Shown: positions 24,806-40,000, counted from the stretch's first letter. The stretch: 64,000 nt of DNA from Apteryx mantelli (GCF_036417845.1 NC_089978.1:88964007-89028006), one strand, 5' to 3'. Notes: generated by a model from the sequence alone, not told the origin. Program-made: numbers and translations.

Positions 24806-27800
24806 CTGCAAGCAAAATGGGAAAGTGTTACAGGCTATGACATTGTGATAGCTAAAGGAGATAAGCTAGAACTTAACCCATGCAGCTTCTTGACAGGCTT
24901 CCATTTCATCTGCCCATCTCCTGTTTCAGTCTCAGTTTCAGAGTTGCTTAGTTATTGCTCCTGAATACCTGAAGGGGACAGAACACCTGAGCTTCCCCAA
25001 TTAATCTTTCATAGCCACAAATGGAGCTATACCTTTCACATTAAAAACAATAATGAGTAGAGATAAGAAATCTTTCAAATATTAATAGCATTGTAAAATG
25101 AGCAAGAATTAAAGGAAATATTTGAGGATAAACAATGTATAACTCTCTCTGTCCCACTATGCATTTGGGAATTATTGGAACTCTAAACCTTCTTTCAAAT
25201 GAAATGCAACTCACTACAAATACATTCATAAATACAGACATAGCCATCTTCTGACTCACAAATCCTTGAAAATCTCTAATCTATATAGACTGAAAATGAT
25301 TAAGATGGTTAAACTGTAAAGTTCTCCTTGACAGTTGCTAGCATACAAAGTAGTCTCTCTTCAAAGTTTTATATCATATAGATTCATTAATTTTCTTTAG
25401 CAATAAGATAAAAAAGAACAAAGTTTTTCATAACACTTTATGCAGGTAAAAATATAGACTGATACAGAACTAATATACAATAACAAAGGCAAACACACCA
25501 AAGTCAAAGGATTCCATAAAGGTCAAATAAAAAGCAAGCATGAAATTTTACTAGCAGCTTAATTGAAATATCCCCTTGGCCTTTTACTGTCTTCCACTGA
25601 GATTTAAGACTTTAACTGGACTTGCCTTTCATCAAAGTCTGGGTATCTAACCTATCTCACTATAATGAAAAACAAGATAGTAATATTAAAAGGTGAGAAA
25701 TAAGTATATGTTCACCAGAGAATTCATTGACGACAATATAGCATATTTTGACTACAATATTTTACCTGAGATGAGAAAGATGTCTGAGAAAAGCAAAAAA
25801 TGATGTAGGAGAGAATAGCAGAAATATACTGAGAAATCAAATTTGGGTCAAAGACTTTGATACAGCAAAGTACACTGAAGCAGCGTCAAAGAAGAGTATA
25901 GATCTGTTTGTTGTAGGATGGCTTCAGCCTGGAATAACAGTCTGAAATGGTATCACTCCAGCTGCATGGAAGATGTGTCCTTGCCTATTCTCAGCTTTAT
26001 ACAAGAGCTTTAAAGCTGTGTATGATTCTGAACGGGAGAATTTAAAGTAAAAATGGCCTGCCATTAGAGGTCTCTCTCTGATCGCACTCTCAGCTGTAAA
26101 GAGTGCTGTCCAAACCACAACAGCGTAAGGCAGAGGACATGGTCTTCACAGGTGCCTTCAGGTTTAAATTGGTTCAGCTAAATCAGTAAATTGGCACAAA
26201 ATCCCACCATACAAAATAAAAACAGCATGGTTCCACTGAGTTTTACATTGTAGTAATAATGTAAAACCAGAGGCAGTTTAAACAACTTCAGAATTCAGTT
26301 CTGGGGCTGAAATCCTGGGCACTGAAGTTCATGACAAAACTCACGTGGATTTCAATAAGCCAAAACTTCAGCCAAAGTATTTACTGCACTCTCTTTCTTT
26401 CCTTTTTAAAATTCTAGTAGCATAGAAATAAGCATTTTCTCATTATCGCTACACTGCTTATACTCATGCACTGTGCTCTTAATCAGTGGTTGTATTCCAA
26501 GGTTAAATACAAAACAATCCCCCAGTTTATTGGAAAGATAGAACTCATAATAGAGAAAAGTTTAATTAATTTTTCTTATCATCTTTTCCTCTTTCTAATC
26601 AGAATGAAGGATGGAAACAAAAGCACAGGAAATTAACATAAAACATTTTAAAACACAGTGGATCTGCTTTATAAACACTGTCACAAAGAAATTCAAGCTA
26701 AGATTTCTACTATGTGCTTAATGTACTCCTCCATCTTCTGTGTTTATGCATTTCAGAAAACTGATACATGCTTCTTTGGCCACCTAAAGCTAGATGGGCA
26801 AGGATTTACATTGAATCTCTGCTTTAAAACAAGCACAGTGATAGCGTTCCTCAGTGAGCTGCTCGGAGTTCACATGAAGGCTGTGGTCGAAATGATTGCA
26901 ATCAGACACTAGTTCCTAAAGACAGATGTATGATACAATTGTGTAGGACTGCTTTTGGAGGAGGTGATTTTCCTACCAGTTCATGCTGTCCTCATTACTG
27001 CCACAGAAATCAGGACAACAGCATGCTACTGTGTAAAAATAGACAATCTTCTCTGGCTCTGTTCCCTTCTCTCCATTTCCTGAGGTTCCCTCTAGAACAG
27101 CACTGACCATCAATCACAGGAAAATAAACCTTAGATTACAGATGCACCTATTACTTCATTTTTATAAATACCTTTTTTTCTTTCTCCGTGTCTCAGAGAG
27201 AGTCAAGAGCACTATGCTGCCTATATTATTTCTGGCATCCCAATCAGGTCTGCAGACTTGAAGAAATTACTCCTCACAGTAACTTCCACCTCAGAATTTC
27301 ACATGTATACACTCACAGAAATGCACACACACAGAGCCTGATTCCCCAGTGTCTTTTTGGCCTCCCCACACCTTACCTCTTACCTTTTATAGTCTGCAAG
27401 CAGAGCCAAACTTAGAAAGCAATGGCAATGTTATTTCAGTTTGGAGCTATTTAATGCTAGACTTCCAATGAAAATGCATTTGCTTTCCTTACTTCATAGT
27501 GGAAATACTCATGAACAGGACTACTTGACACACTGAAAGAAATCAGTGTTTTGAGAAGAACCCTTAAAAAACAAAGAACCTATCTTCTCTCCCTCTGCTA
27601 AAAATAATTTCTGAAAGGGGTGCAGAAAGATAATAAGCTTATTCAATTTGCTTTAAATTGAATGTGATATCACAATACTATCTTTTGTAATCTGTACAAA
27701 AGATGTACACTAGTATATAGGCAACAGAAAGAGCCCTCCCTCCAGCTGAAAGCTGTCCTTTCCCCCACTGCTGTACTTACGGCATCAAGCACAATGGGTA

Positions 27801-30800
27801 TGTTGGACAGAGAACTGCAGTGTATTATCTTATAAAAAGGCTTTGACAGGAACTGCACTACTGTGAAACCCAGCTATTACGAAGAAGGAAGAGAAGCCCC
27901 CACTTTGCAGCTTCCAGACTGTCATACAAAAACTTACTACATGCTCTAGGCAAGTGCAATGCTATTTTCTAAATTGCAATTGTCTCCCTTACTGTTACAT
28001 GTCAAGCTTACAGTGAAAGAACACCTCTCTCACCACCAAAACCCCAACATAATATTTCACTAGCTATAACAAACATACAGAAAACATTAAGCATGTATGT
28101 ATGTACTACAGTATTCAGGCTAATACACAGTTATGCTTCTTATGAGTTACTAGGTATTTAAGTCTCTTTCTGCTTTAAATCTTTTAAGATCCCCATAGAA
28201 TATAAAGCAATAACTGTAACAATCTGCTCTGAACATGCTGATATGCTGCACAAGACATTAAAATAAGCAGAAACCAATAACCATCGCAGTCACCTTGCAG
28301 CCAGTTATTAAAGAGCTTTCATAAGTCTTTCAAGTTTGTAATCAACCCCTTCAAGATTAGCTTACTTATTTACTTATATAAGAAAAGTTCCAAACCGTCA
28401 AGTGAGTATATACACCTCCTTTTGATGCTGAAAGAGGTACCTTCTTCTATCAGCTCAGATATTGACTGTGATCCTTTTAATGGGTCTGAAATAGCTCCGA
28501 TGCTTTCAGCCTGGATGGCACTGAGAGCTGCTCCAGGCTGGAGGGGAACTCAGTTTAGAAGCAAAGTGTAAAAGAGAATTCCTGTCATAGCTTCCACTTG
28601 TTCTTCCTAAATATAGCCTTTGATTTGCCCTGTAACTTGGTCCCCTGTGACACTTGACCATCGTAAAACCAGGACTTAAGTGTCAAGCAGTAGGTGTTGA
28701 AGAAATACACCTTTGGGTCCATTTATTGCCCTCCCTCTCCCTGCAGTTCTGGGGATTTTCACAAGAGCAAGGCATATGACGGTAGAAGGTAATGCGTAAC
28801 CTGAAACTTTTCCTGCACTCTTTGGGGCAGAGCGTACCTCCCTACTGCCACGCTGGGAAAGGAAATAATTATGAAGACATAATTATGAAGAATTCACCTC
28901 GGTGGGACTAACCAGCAAGGCGAATGCCACACCGATGTGACTGCCTCGTTGCTGGGTTGGGAGCGAACACGCTCAGTGGCAGCCCCGGGGTCTTGGCATA
29001 GCGTCCTTTGTGCAGGACAGCCATGCTCATAGGGAGGAGTCCTGAAAATGTGAGGCTGTAATTGCTATTACTTGAATGTTAGGGGATGTGGGTGAGGAAA
29101 AGCTTAAGAAAGTGTGTGCGGTGGGAGTTGCTACAGTCAATATGGGACGTGAGCCATAATTATACAGTTGTGCTGCACATGCAACCTGTGAGCCGTCTCT
29201 CTCGTGTAAGCTACCGAGGGAGAGCGGCTACTGCAAGTCTTGTGTGGGGCATGGCACAAGTCCAGTGTCGGGCCTGGTCTCTGGTTTCCGTTCCCAGAAA
29301 TGCAGCCTCCAGTTCACTGCCACTTAAGAGAAGTGGGCTTTCCTCTTCAGGCCTTCCTCTGCTGAAGCTGTTCTCCACCTGACCCACGATGCTAACGGTG
29401 ACAGCAGCAGTGTCATTATCGGTGACACCATACAGGCCACTTGCTGCACTGCTTACTGGGCAAGGACAGTCTGCTTCAGAGCTACTTTTAAGAGAAGATC
29501 AACAATTTTCAAAATTAGTGCCAAAGATACTTACAACAACTAACAGTTGGGATAATGATTTCAGGGATGATTTCCCTTGACGTTAGCTTATTTGTCCCAC
29601 CACTCTTTTCATTTCAAATATCTCAGGGAGGAAGACAACCTCATAATAGGGCTCACAGACCTGTGTTTTGCCTAGAATGGAGGAGTTTGCCCTGTTATGG
29701 TCTAAAGTCATGCCTTCCAAGTGATTGAGACTACCTGAAGAAAAGTTGGGGGGTCAGATGAGTGACTTCATATACCCCCTTTTGAAGGTTCATATTTACA
29801 TTGAAAGTATTAGGGGAGAACGAAAGAAAAGAGATGAGATACTTTTGTCTTGTACATTAATTTATTTCAATTTATATTACAATAGTTATATTACAAATCA
29901 GCTTTGGGATACAAGAAGCATACACAGTTCTTTCTTCCACATGCAATTAATTTAATAAAGGTCCTGCAGTTCAAATTAGGCCATTGTTTACACTTATAAT
30001 CCCATTGTCTTGCAAATATGCCTGAGTAATACCTGCTCAACACTGTCTCCTTCAACAGATTTTCACTGCAGTGACAAGTGATCTAACAGATAAACTTATT
30101 GATGCATAAATAGGAAGAGAATCTACCTGTGTCACGCACCTATCATAAAATATCACACCTAAACTGTATTAAATTGTTGGGACAAAAGGAATAAGCTCAA
30201 ACTTTATTATTTAATATCAAAAAATGTAGCACTGAGTACATTTGTCAAGGGAAAAATAGACATTTTTACAACTATTTTGCAGAGTATCAACCGCCCTTGG
30301 ATAACCACTGGTATGGAGAGTCTCATGACCTATAGATTCATCTACTAAATACAACAGCAGATGATTTAATAAGTAAGTAGTGAGGCATATGTGTATTTCA
30401 GGTGAAGGATTCAAAGCCTGGTCTGTTAGGGCCAGAAAACAGTACATTGACACATATTGTATTAAATTATGTCTTATGTACTGCAATCCCAAGGACATAG
30501 TAACTATGCATTTATTTGAAGTAGGAAAATCCCTGTATAGTTGGAAATATATTGTTGTTGCCTTCCTAGAAGCTTGTCTAATTAACATGCTTCCTAGAAC
30601 AGCTTATTAGTGTTGAAAATGAAGTTGATGCTTAACAGAAACATTTGTGTACCTTACCTCTTGACTGAGACATTTCACTGTATAATGTCAGAATTGTTTC
30701 TTTAGTCTGTCACTATTTAACTTGCTTAAATGTTTTGCTTTTTGAGAATCCTCATGGGCACAGTTACCACTTTCCTGAGGCTCCCAAAAGAAAAATAATT

Positions 30801-33800
30801 TTTCTATTATAGCCCAAAATGTTTTAGTGTAATCCAAGCAATGTAATACAATTGAAAATGTAAGTCAACAAAGGAGTAGTCACAATCTCAGCTCACTTGA
30901 AATAAGATTTCTTTAAAATAAAAGGTTAAAAAATACATGCCTGGAGTTTTGCTTCAAATTACCAGGTAATAGCACCATAATACATATCTTTGGCAAGGCA
31001 AAACCTTGCTTTCCTGTCCTAATTTTAGCTCATCAAATTATAGTTTATTACCAGGTAAAAAGAGTAGCCTCAGATTATTAAGTATTTGGTTAATTAATTC
31101 CTATCACTATCATCACTTGAATTGTTTTGCAAAGAAGATGGAAATTTAAGTTGCAGTGCAGGATAAACTATTCTTCATTCAACAGATTTATGTTTTAAAG
31201 AGTTACTGACATTTAAAAAAATCACGTTTATGACTAAGATTAAAAAATAAGAAACTTGCTATCAAACAGATTATCAGAGGACTAAGATTAGAGGATCTTT
31301 GAAAGTAAAGAACACCCTCCATTTTCTAACTCTTACAAATTTTATTTGGGCTCCTTTCCATTAGTAAAGATGTTTCTACTCCATGTAACAATGATTTAGC
31401 TGATACACTTAATGAAAGAGATAAAATGTTAGTAGTGGTCCCCAGTCATATGAGATTAGTTAGACTACAGAAATTTAAAATACACAGAAACTGGCAATTA
31501 CCAGGGCACGAGAGGCCATTCTTACTCTTGCTTTAAACTGAAAATAATCTTGAATCCTAGAATGTTGGAAGAACATCAGACCTCAGCTTTTATTGTCAAA
31601 AGAAATGCTGTTTGAGGAACTATCATGTAAAACATATGTGATTATTTCTCCCAGTTTCCCCAATCTGTATGAATGCTTGTTAATGTGAAGAAAAATCCAA
31701 GCACTTTCTCCTGAGTTTCTACTTGTACAGCTACGCCAACAACAATGACATCAGGCTTTTTAAATAATGAATGGCAGAAAATAGCATGCAAAAATGTTTG
31801 CTATTATCTAATGGACAGGAAATCAACAAACATATTTAAATTAGCTGATTTTGTTTCTGTGACATTTCTGAGCTGCTAAATATTAATTCAACTCTTGCAT
31901 GCTCTCCTTCTTTTCCATATAAAAGTATGGTGATTATTATCACAGACTGTTCCATCAAGAAATAATTAGCCTTGTATTAAGAAGATGGTCTCATTAGAGG
32001 CTGCCAGTGACCTTGTTCTAAATTCCAGAGTTCCAACATCTTTTAATAGCTCTGTTAGCATCATCTGAGTTCTAAGAATTTTTATTAAGTTCTAAAAACT
32101 GCATTATGAATATAACCCACACAAATGTTAGAACACTGTATCTTTGACCACTGCATTACCCAAAAGCCATATGCTCTGTTGCTTTGTAGTCTGTGTGCAC
32201 AGCAATAAAATCATCACTTACCAAAATGTTTTGAGCAACTGAAATGTGATGATGATGTACAAACAACAAATTTGTTTCCAGTTTCCTCCTGGGAAATTGG
32301 AGCCACTATACCTGGCAGAGCTGGCAAGTACCATAACAGTGAGCAAGGGTACTGGCAGATTTTGAAGGGAATATGAATTTTAAACAACATGCTGATTTTA
32401 TAAACATCCTGTCTGCTATAATGATTCAGCATCATTTGGAAAAGAAACAAACAATATGACATTGCACCATCACATTTTGTTCTGGACAAACAAGTTTGAC
32501 AAAATAGGAACCACCTGAATGGTCAGAGAAATTTTGAACGGAAAGACTGCTCATCATTTTCACAAATCAGGATAATTCAAATAAGAACCTGCTGTTTTTG
32601 CAGTCCCATAACAGACTTCTTTTGATGAAGGCCATCCCCATCAGTGGATTACACCTGCTGAACAATATTAGCTCTTGTCTTCAATGATCAGATTAAGAGG
32701 CCTCACAGAGTACAGGAAGGACTTTTGCTGTGAGATCCATTTGACCCAAATACACGCAAGAATTAGGTACTGGGGGCTCAACGCTGCACAAAACAAAGTG
32801 CTTATCCCTTGTGATAAGCGTGAAAAGAAATTGCAGCTGTGCAGGTATTTGTCTCACATATCCAGTTTCTATCTAGCTGTCATCCAGCTGTGGGAACAAA
32901 AGCAGTAGACGTGAGTAGAACAATCATCCAAAGTCTAAAAAAGAGAACAAAGACTAATTTCTGATGCTTCGTCATCAAAATGGCATGGAATGAAGACCTG
33001 ACTGAGACATGAAAAATATGCCTGGTTAGAAAGACGGACCCAGAATGAGGGAGATCAGGCAATGGATTGGAAGAACCAGAAGGTTAAGGACACCTTAAAG
33101 AAATTAACGCTTTTAGATTTAAAAAAAAGGCAAATTCTAGGACAGCTGCACCAACGTTCTGAATCATACATGACTGACCAGTTACTATCTTTGGATTGTG
33201 TCTGCTGAAGAGAAAATGAAGATTGATAAACCATGAGTGTAAAGTTTTCTAAAGTTTGAAACAGTATCAGGAAACTCATCTTCATTCCCATGAGTCATAA
33301 GGAAAAAAATCCTTAGCCTCTCATACTTCCAGCATTCTAAAAAATAAAATGATTAAGCATGAATGCTTTCTATGATGAAGATATGAATAAATCTACCAGT
33401 CATATTCATCTATCAAATAGTCAAACATGGGTTCTATCAACCCTTACTTTCATTGAATCAGATCTGCTACAGGAACATTTTTCAGTCATTTGTGGTCTCC
33501 TGCCATATAAATATTGTGCCTATTTAGAGATAAATTGCTAAAAGAAATCGGTGTCAGCACAGGAAGACCAGTACAATCCTCCAGCTGCTAACTTCTAAAT
33601 GATGTTTCTCAATACAAAATCAAATCTCAAGCGTTAAAAATAGTATAAACAGTTTCTCTTAGGAAATTATACAAAGTTTTTTTACAGTCTTCATATCCTA
33701 CTTTACACCCACATGAAGTTGGGTTGCAGACTGGCAATATCTTCTGTCCAAGGATAATAAAGAAGCTGAAAAAGAAACTAAAAGTATTAAGCTGCTCCAT

Positions 33801-36437
33801 TCAATCACATCAGGCTGTGCAACACAGGAGGTTGCCCTTTGAAGTACAGTTCAGTTCTCAAAAGCTGGAATCAAAAGTGGTGCTTGAAAATCATCTGTCC
33901 TGAAAATGACTTTTGAGAACTGCAGGCTGCTCCATCTGTGTTTCCTGTGCCTATCAACTAGCAGTGAGGTGCTAGAGCATAATCTTCATACTCTGATTAC
34001 AGCACACGTGAAGATGTTCACACCTTTATTGCAGCCAACTTTCATACTGAGGATTTATTTTTATAAGGAAAAAGGAAATGTTGTTAGCTAAGGTTCCTGA
34101 CATAAATTAATCTGCATAAGGCAAAACCCTGGTTTTACCATGGATAATTTATAGGGGTTCTGACTCACAAGTGTGTGCAGGGGTTGTATAGGGACATCTG
34201 TCAGGATTTCAGTTGATGCACTGCACGGATGGCCAAGCTGTCATGAAGGAACTCCTTACAGCCTGGTCTTTGAGGCAAAACAAAATCAGTGCTGGTTCAC
34301 CCAAGTGCTATATTGTATGCTGGAGCAATTCAGGAGCTGCTTCAACCATCTGTACAGTCAAGGTGGACTATGCTAATAACCTCATCAGTTGTTCTTGTGC
34401 AAGACACCCCTAGTAGTCAGAACAGCTAAATGCCATATATATTTAGGTGAATGTAAGTGCTACAGTCTGCTAAACTGTTGTGACATCTTTGGAGCATTAT
34501 CTCATTTTGACTTATGCAAACTAAGTGTACTTTTTTTCCTAGAGTTCAGGTTTCCCTATGGGTTTTGAGGTTCAAAGTAGATAGGTCTAATGCTATCATG
34601 CGCATTTACTACAGGTTACAGTGAGCATGAAACAATATCCATTAGAATGGAACTATTTCATATTTATTTTGAAGTAGAATAGGGATTAGTGTACCTAGGG
34701 ACTTCATGAGAAATTTAAAACACAACAAAGCACAACAGCCATTTGGCATTAGCTTCCCTTGTGTGCTCTCCTCCTTCACTGACTGAGCCTTTTTTTTTCT
34801 GAAGTTTAGGTAAATCCATTTTCAAAGAGAGGCTTTTAGTGGTGTAAAAGCATTCCAGCAGAGGAGCTCATGTGGTATAGCTATTCTGCATTAGATATTC
34901 CATGCTTTTTCTCATGTAATGTAAATGATTGCAAAGGATACAAAGCCCAGCAAGAAAGCAAGCTTCCAGACTGTCAGCTAAAATGAGTAGCAGAAGTGCA
35001 GAACCTATTTCCTCGCAGAACTGGATTCTAGAATAATATTTGAGCCACATCTGTCTCTCAAGTTTCTCCTTTTCCTTTGTTTTTCTTTAGAGTCTTATAC
35101 CCATTTTTCCTTGGAGTGCAAAAGCTTTGGAAGGCCTTCTTTTTAGACATACTCTCAGTTGTGACGTGCCTAACAGATTTAGGATAGAAGGGAAAATACT
35201 GAAAAGTGATAGCTATTAAGAAAGACGTCTATTTTGTTTTATTATAGATCAAGTACTGGCAATTAATAACTTTTGAAAAATTATGTACAACTATTCTTTG
35301 TAGCAGATGAACCTAGTAAAGGCATGTTGGTATGAATGCTTGGGAATTTCTTTTATTTACATTGTTCATACGAACAGTGACTTAACAACAAATTTCACTG
35401 TCTTAAAAGTCAAAACCCCCCTCTCCACCATGTATTTTTGGTGACCAGGTTAACTACTGCAAACAAATCCTGAAACTTAACAGAATACTTTGACCTCATT
35501 TGTATTTAAATAAAGCAAAACTGTTTTGCACTGTAATTGGGACATAAAAAACTCTTGAGAAAACCATATCACATGTTGCTCTTCTGTTTTCTAAGCACAG
35601 CAAAAGATCCAAGGTTTCTTTTAGTTTGGATTTCAGTTTAAAACACCACACATATTACTTGTTCACATAATTCTTATTACCTGAATTTCTCCCATATACT
35701 GACATCTTTAGATAATAATTTTGGTAAAGTAAATGAAAAGATGGTATTTGTCTTTCAAACATTTACAATCAACTTTATATACATCTCTGTAGTGTGTCAG
35801 GCCCTGTGTCTCTTTTCTTGTGCTTCAGATATCTTCTTTACTCTGATCTTTTTATTTCCTCCAGTAGCAATCTCCTAACATGCATAACTGTTCAATTGAC
35901 CAGCCATTTAATCTTCACCCATTCATTTCTTCTTTCATGCAAATTTATGCTTGAAATTCTGTTTTGGACTTGGGCCTTCGTTCTGCAAACATTCATCCAT
36001 TCCAAGGAAGCAACCCTTTGTTTCAAGCTAAGCTAGCACATAAACTTTGGCAGAATCAAAGTCATGTTTTGGTTCAGCTTTCCCTTCCTCTGTTTAACTA
36101 TTTCTCAAAACCCAACAATTTAATAACAAATACTACTCAAAACACACCTAAAAATCCATTTGCAGTCCTCTAGGCTCAAGTAGTTATTAAACCAAGTCAT
36201 ATTCTGACTGTGTTGTCTTCAAACTAGCATAATTTACAACCTCTCCATGCCAAAATCCACATCTTAGCCGGTTTTTGGTCTGAGCCTGCAATGAACTGTG
36301 AGCAGGCATTCCCCTGAAGCCTTGCAAACCTCTCTAACATTAGGGTTTTTGACAGCATTGTTAAGACTGCTCTTTTATTTTGCAATGTATCATGAATGTG
36401 TAGGTAATATCTGAATAATGACAAATCTATGTCAGTA
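24806..36437. other. Non-coding region between SMPX and CR1 insertion
   Basis: No protein-coding exon recognised on either strand. By position this should include the SMPX non-coding first exon and muscle promoter, and SMPX sequence 5' of 24805 is expected to be transcribed on the minus strand. A CpG-denser patch lies at about 28885-29290 inside otherwise AT-rich DNA, with a short tandem duplication next to it. Nothing else could be assigned. Confidence 0.55.
28865..28892 (+). repeat. Tandem 14-bp duplication
   Basis: Two adjacent units ATAATTATGAAGAC and ATAATTATGAAGAA, one base different. Confidence 0.8.
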
Positions 36438-37030
36438 ATCACAGAATCACAGAATCACTGAGGTTGGAAGGGACCTCTGGAGATCATCTAGTCCAACCCC
36501 CCTGCTCAAGCAGGGTCACCTAGAGCACATTGCACAGGATTGCATCCAGGCGGCTTTTGAATATCTCCAGAGAATGAGACTCCACCACCTCTCGGGGCAA
36601 CCTGTTCCAGTGCTCTGTCACCCTCACAGTGAAAAAGTTTTTCCTCATGTTAAGATGGAAGTGTCTGTGTTTCAGTTTGTGCCCATTGCCTCGCGTCCTG
36701 TCGCTCGGCACCACTGAAAAGAGTCTGGCCCCACCCTCTCGACACCCTCCCTTCAGATACTTGTACACATTAATAAGATCTCCTCTCAGCCTTCTCTTCT
36801 CCAAGCTAAACAGGCCAAGCTCTCTCAGCCTTTCCTCATAAGAGAGATGCTCCAGTCCCCTAATCATCTTTGTGGCCCTTCGCTGGACTTGCTCCAGTAG
36901 TGCCACATCCCTCTTGTACTGGGGAGCCCAGAACTGGACGCAGCACTCCAGATGCGGCCTCACCAGGGCTGAGTAGAGGGGGAGAATCACTTCCCTCGAC
37001 CTGCTGGCAACACTCTTTCTGATGCAGTAA
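36438..37030 (-). mobile_element. CR1 LINE, 5'-truncated, avian type
   Basis: On the minus strand the element ends in the CR1 3' UTR (GACCCTGCTTGAGCAGGG, GGTTGGACTAGATGATCTCC, CCTTCCAACC) and the terminal octamer repeat GATTCTGT present about twice at 36438-36455. Upstream is the C-terminal part of the reverse-transcriptase ORF. About 0.6 kb is present out of a full length of about 4.5 kb, the usual 5' truncation. The 5' break is placed near 37030, where similarity to the CR1 protein fades. This is the strongest single clue that the sequence is from a bird. Confidence 0.95.
36520..37030 (-). pseudogene. CR1 ORF2 C-terminal fragment (about 170 codons, no internal stop)
   Basis: An uninterrupted frame carrying motifs of the CR1 reverse-transcriptase C-terminus: [77 protein letters not shown] and [12 protein letters not shown], ending at the family's own stop codon before the 3' UTR. 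The catalytic part (including the YxDD box), the endonuclease and ORF1 are missing because of 5' truncation, so it is not functional. The lack of stops or frameshifts over 170 codons suggests a moderately young insertion. Confidence 0.9.
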
Positions 37031-40000
37031 TAGATCAAAGTTGAAGATATTAATTATTAGACATGTTAATAAGTAATCTTAAGATAAATGTATTTGCTGT
37101 TGCAGTTTCTAGAAAGAGATGTCTAGGATATTAAGCCACCAATTGAATTTTATAATATCTTAATTCATGTATTATTAACACTTTGTTTGGTATTTACTTG
37201 TCAAATTACATTTAATTAATATTATTATGCTTAACTGATTATTCTTCTTCTGTCTTAAGATTTTACATGGACTTAGATATTCTTGCATGATGACTGATAA
37301 ATATCCTTTTCTAACATTCTTAGACATTTGCCCATTAGAGGTCAACCTGTGCTCTTCCATTAACCCACACCTCAGCCGTGACTTCTAAAACTGATAGTTA
37401 CGCTGCTCTGTAATAATTTACAGATACTGTCCACTGACCTGATTACCATATGATATTTTGCTGTAGTCACTACTTTAGCCTAATATGTCTCTGTAAGGAA
37501 AAAAAGCGATATTAAGAAGTGTGTATCAATATCTGTACTAGCTCCTGAAGTAATTTAAAGTGGAAATCTTTAATTTTGGATACCATAACTTCTAAAATAC
37601 TAAATGCAATCTCTTCCATAATGACTACTCTATAACAGTTTCATTCTATGACAAGGGTCAATTTTGCCTGTCATGAGCAACAGCTACTAAAGTTAACTGA
37701 GTAGAAAGAATGGGGCTAACAGTGTTCCAGTTCACTCTGAATGTCTATCTTCTGCATTCTAGAAAATTCTCATTTCTGCATTTTTATTTGTTTCCTTGTG
37801 TTGGGCTTTCTAGCAATAAAATACAGAATGTGTATTTTAGTTGCATTCCTTTTTACCTGCACTGCTAGTTTCTATACCAATTAAATAAAATTCAATTCAG
37901 TACTATATATGGTTTACTAAATGAACATTAAAGAAAAATATAATAATGTTCACAAACACCGTTTATCCACTGGATCCTTTAAACAGCAAGGCACAGTGGT
38001 CATTTTACACTTGATTTTAGCGGGACTGTGCCACTACTCATGTTCCTAACTGTTTGAATGAGATTGCCCCCCATTACTGCCAAAGACTAGTGTTAGAATA
38101 CATTTTGTATCTTTATACTGAATGCATGTTGGTGCATGGAGCAACTTGAATTTTCAACCAATAAAGTGTAGAACTAAACATATTTGCAGGGTTGCTCAAT
38201 GATTTTCGATTGAATATGGTAGATCAGAAACCACTGCAGAGTAGTCATAGCAAGATCTGATTATTCTGTGACTCTGTTTATGAATTTTGTTTGATGGTGG
38301 GGATGTCTCGAAGTTGTCTGTGTCAGTGTGCAAACTCTATTCAGATCACAGGCAGGGTCAGATACATTTTCTTAATTCTTCTGCTTTTATATTGGGATGA
38401 AACTCTTTCCAAAGTTGTCATAAGGCATCAGTTAACACGAACGGCTCCCACCAAAGTGTAAGCACTTAAGGGCAATGGAAGATCTGAAGCTTGGGGGGGA
38501 AAAATGTCTTCAACTTGAGATGAGAGCCAGTGAAATTCACCAAACGGAGAGCAAAAGAAACCAGGTATAGTATTACCAGTTCTTACCTTTCCCCCCACAA
38601 CAGCCAATCATGAGGGATTGGCCAGGTATGAAGTCCATCTTACAAAGATGCAAAACATCTAGATTCCCTCTCCTTCAGTTGCTTGCTTGATTTACCCATC
38701 TTCTGGTGTACAGCCCTTTTTTCCTGCTTCCCTTCAGCAATTCCATGTTATCATTTTTCCACTGGAAGGGAGCCCTGAAGTTCAGAGCTGACACGCTCTT
38801 CTTCCTGTTGATAGCATTAGGAGAACTTCCAGCCACAGATCTGGGAAGAACATGAGGATAAAGAAGCATATGTGGGACAAATTAAGAGTTGAAACATCTG
38901 AAAAGGGACTAAAAAACAATGTTAAAAATTTTTAAATTTTAGCAAAGGGAGGGACTGACGTAATTTTTGATTCAAAGCACACATGTTGGTATAGATCTTT
39001 AAAAACACAACTTGTATGTAGCTTTGTGTGTAGAAAAGCAAGGCTGTGGTTTTCCAAACATTCCTCCTAATGGTAGTTCCAGTTTTGCCCAGTCGCTTCT
39101 CTTTGTCCCATCACTGCTTTGGGGAGAACTGCCTCTGAATCCATAGACTAACACGTAAGAGCTAATGAAAGGAAGGAATAAGCTTTTTTAGTACAAAGGA
39201 GTCCTTCTGAGTCATTTCTGACAAACAGACCAAGGAAAGTTGATCTGGAGTGCAAAGAAAAAGGTGGACTGGAAATCATAAGCTGCAGAAAGCCCTCCCA
39301 CCATTGCTAACTTGTTTCCTGAAAAAATCTTTAGAAATAATGAGAAAACTCAGTACATGATAATGCATGTATTTGTTTGGTTTCAGTTCACAAAGTTTCT
39401 TTAGGTAAATAAATACTACTTTTCTTTAATCTTTGCTTGTTTGCTTTCAGTGTTCAAGCTCTGAGTGGAAGTGTTTTAACTGGGAAAGAGCCTGAGAAAT
39501 CAAGTCTCACAATTAGTGACCTCATGGCAACTAAAATATATTGTCCTACTTCCAGTAACAGTGAGACATGCCAGAGAGGAAAGAGGGAAACCAAAAGGGT
39601 CATAAAGTCAGAAAATTAGTATTATAATGGATTGGGGAGGAAACACAATGACCTGGAGAGTGTTTGCCTAAAAGGAACTTTTACACTGAGCCTCATGAAA
39701 TCCCTTTGTTGTGTCACGAAATCAGTGCTAAAGTTATTTCAGGAGAAATTTTAGTAGTTAAAGGGAGTTTTATTATTCCCTTATCACTGAAACACTTCCA
39801 CAATCTGCTTTTACCCTACCACTGCAAATATCTTTTATTCACTTTTTTCTGACCATCTTCTACATGCAATCTCAAAGGCATAAGACAAGCCCCTGCCTGT
39901 GGCAAGCTCAACTTGCTGATGCTGTAAAGCTCCCAGCAGATGCAAGGGCTTCCACATACAGCTCCACAGCCACTGTCTGAGCTCTAAAACAGACTAGACA

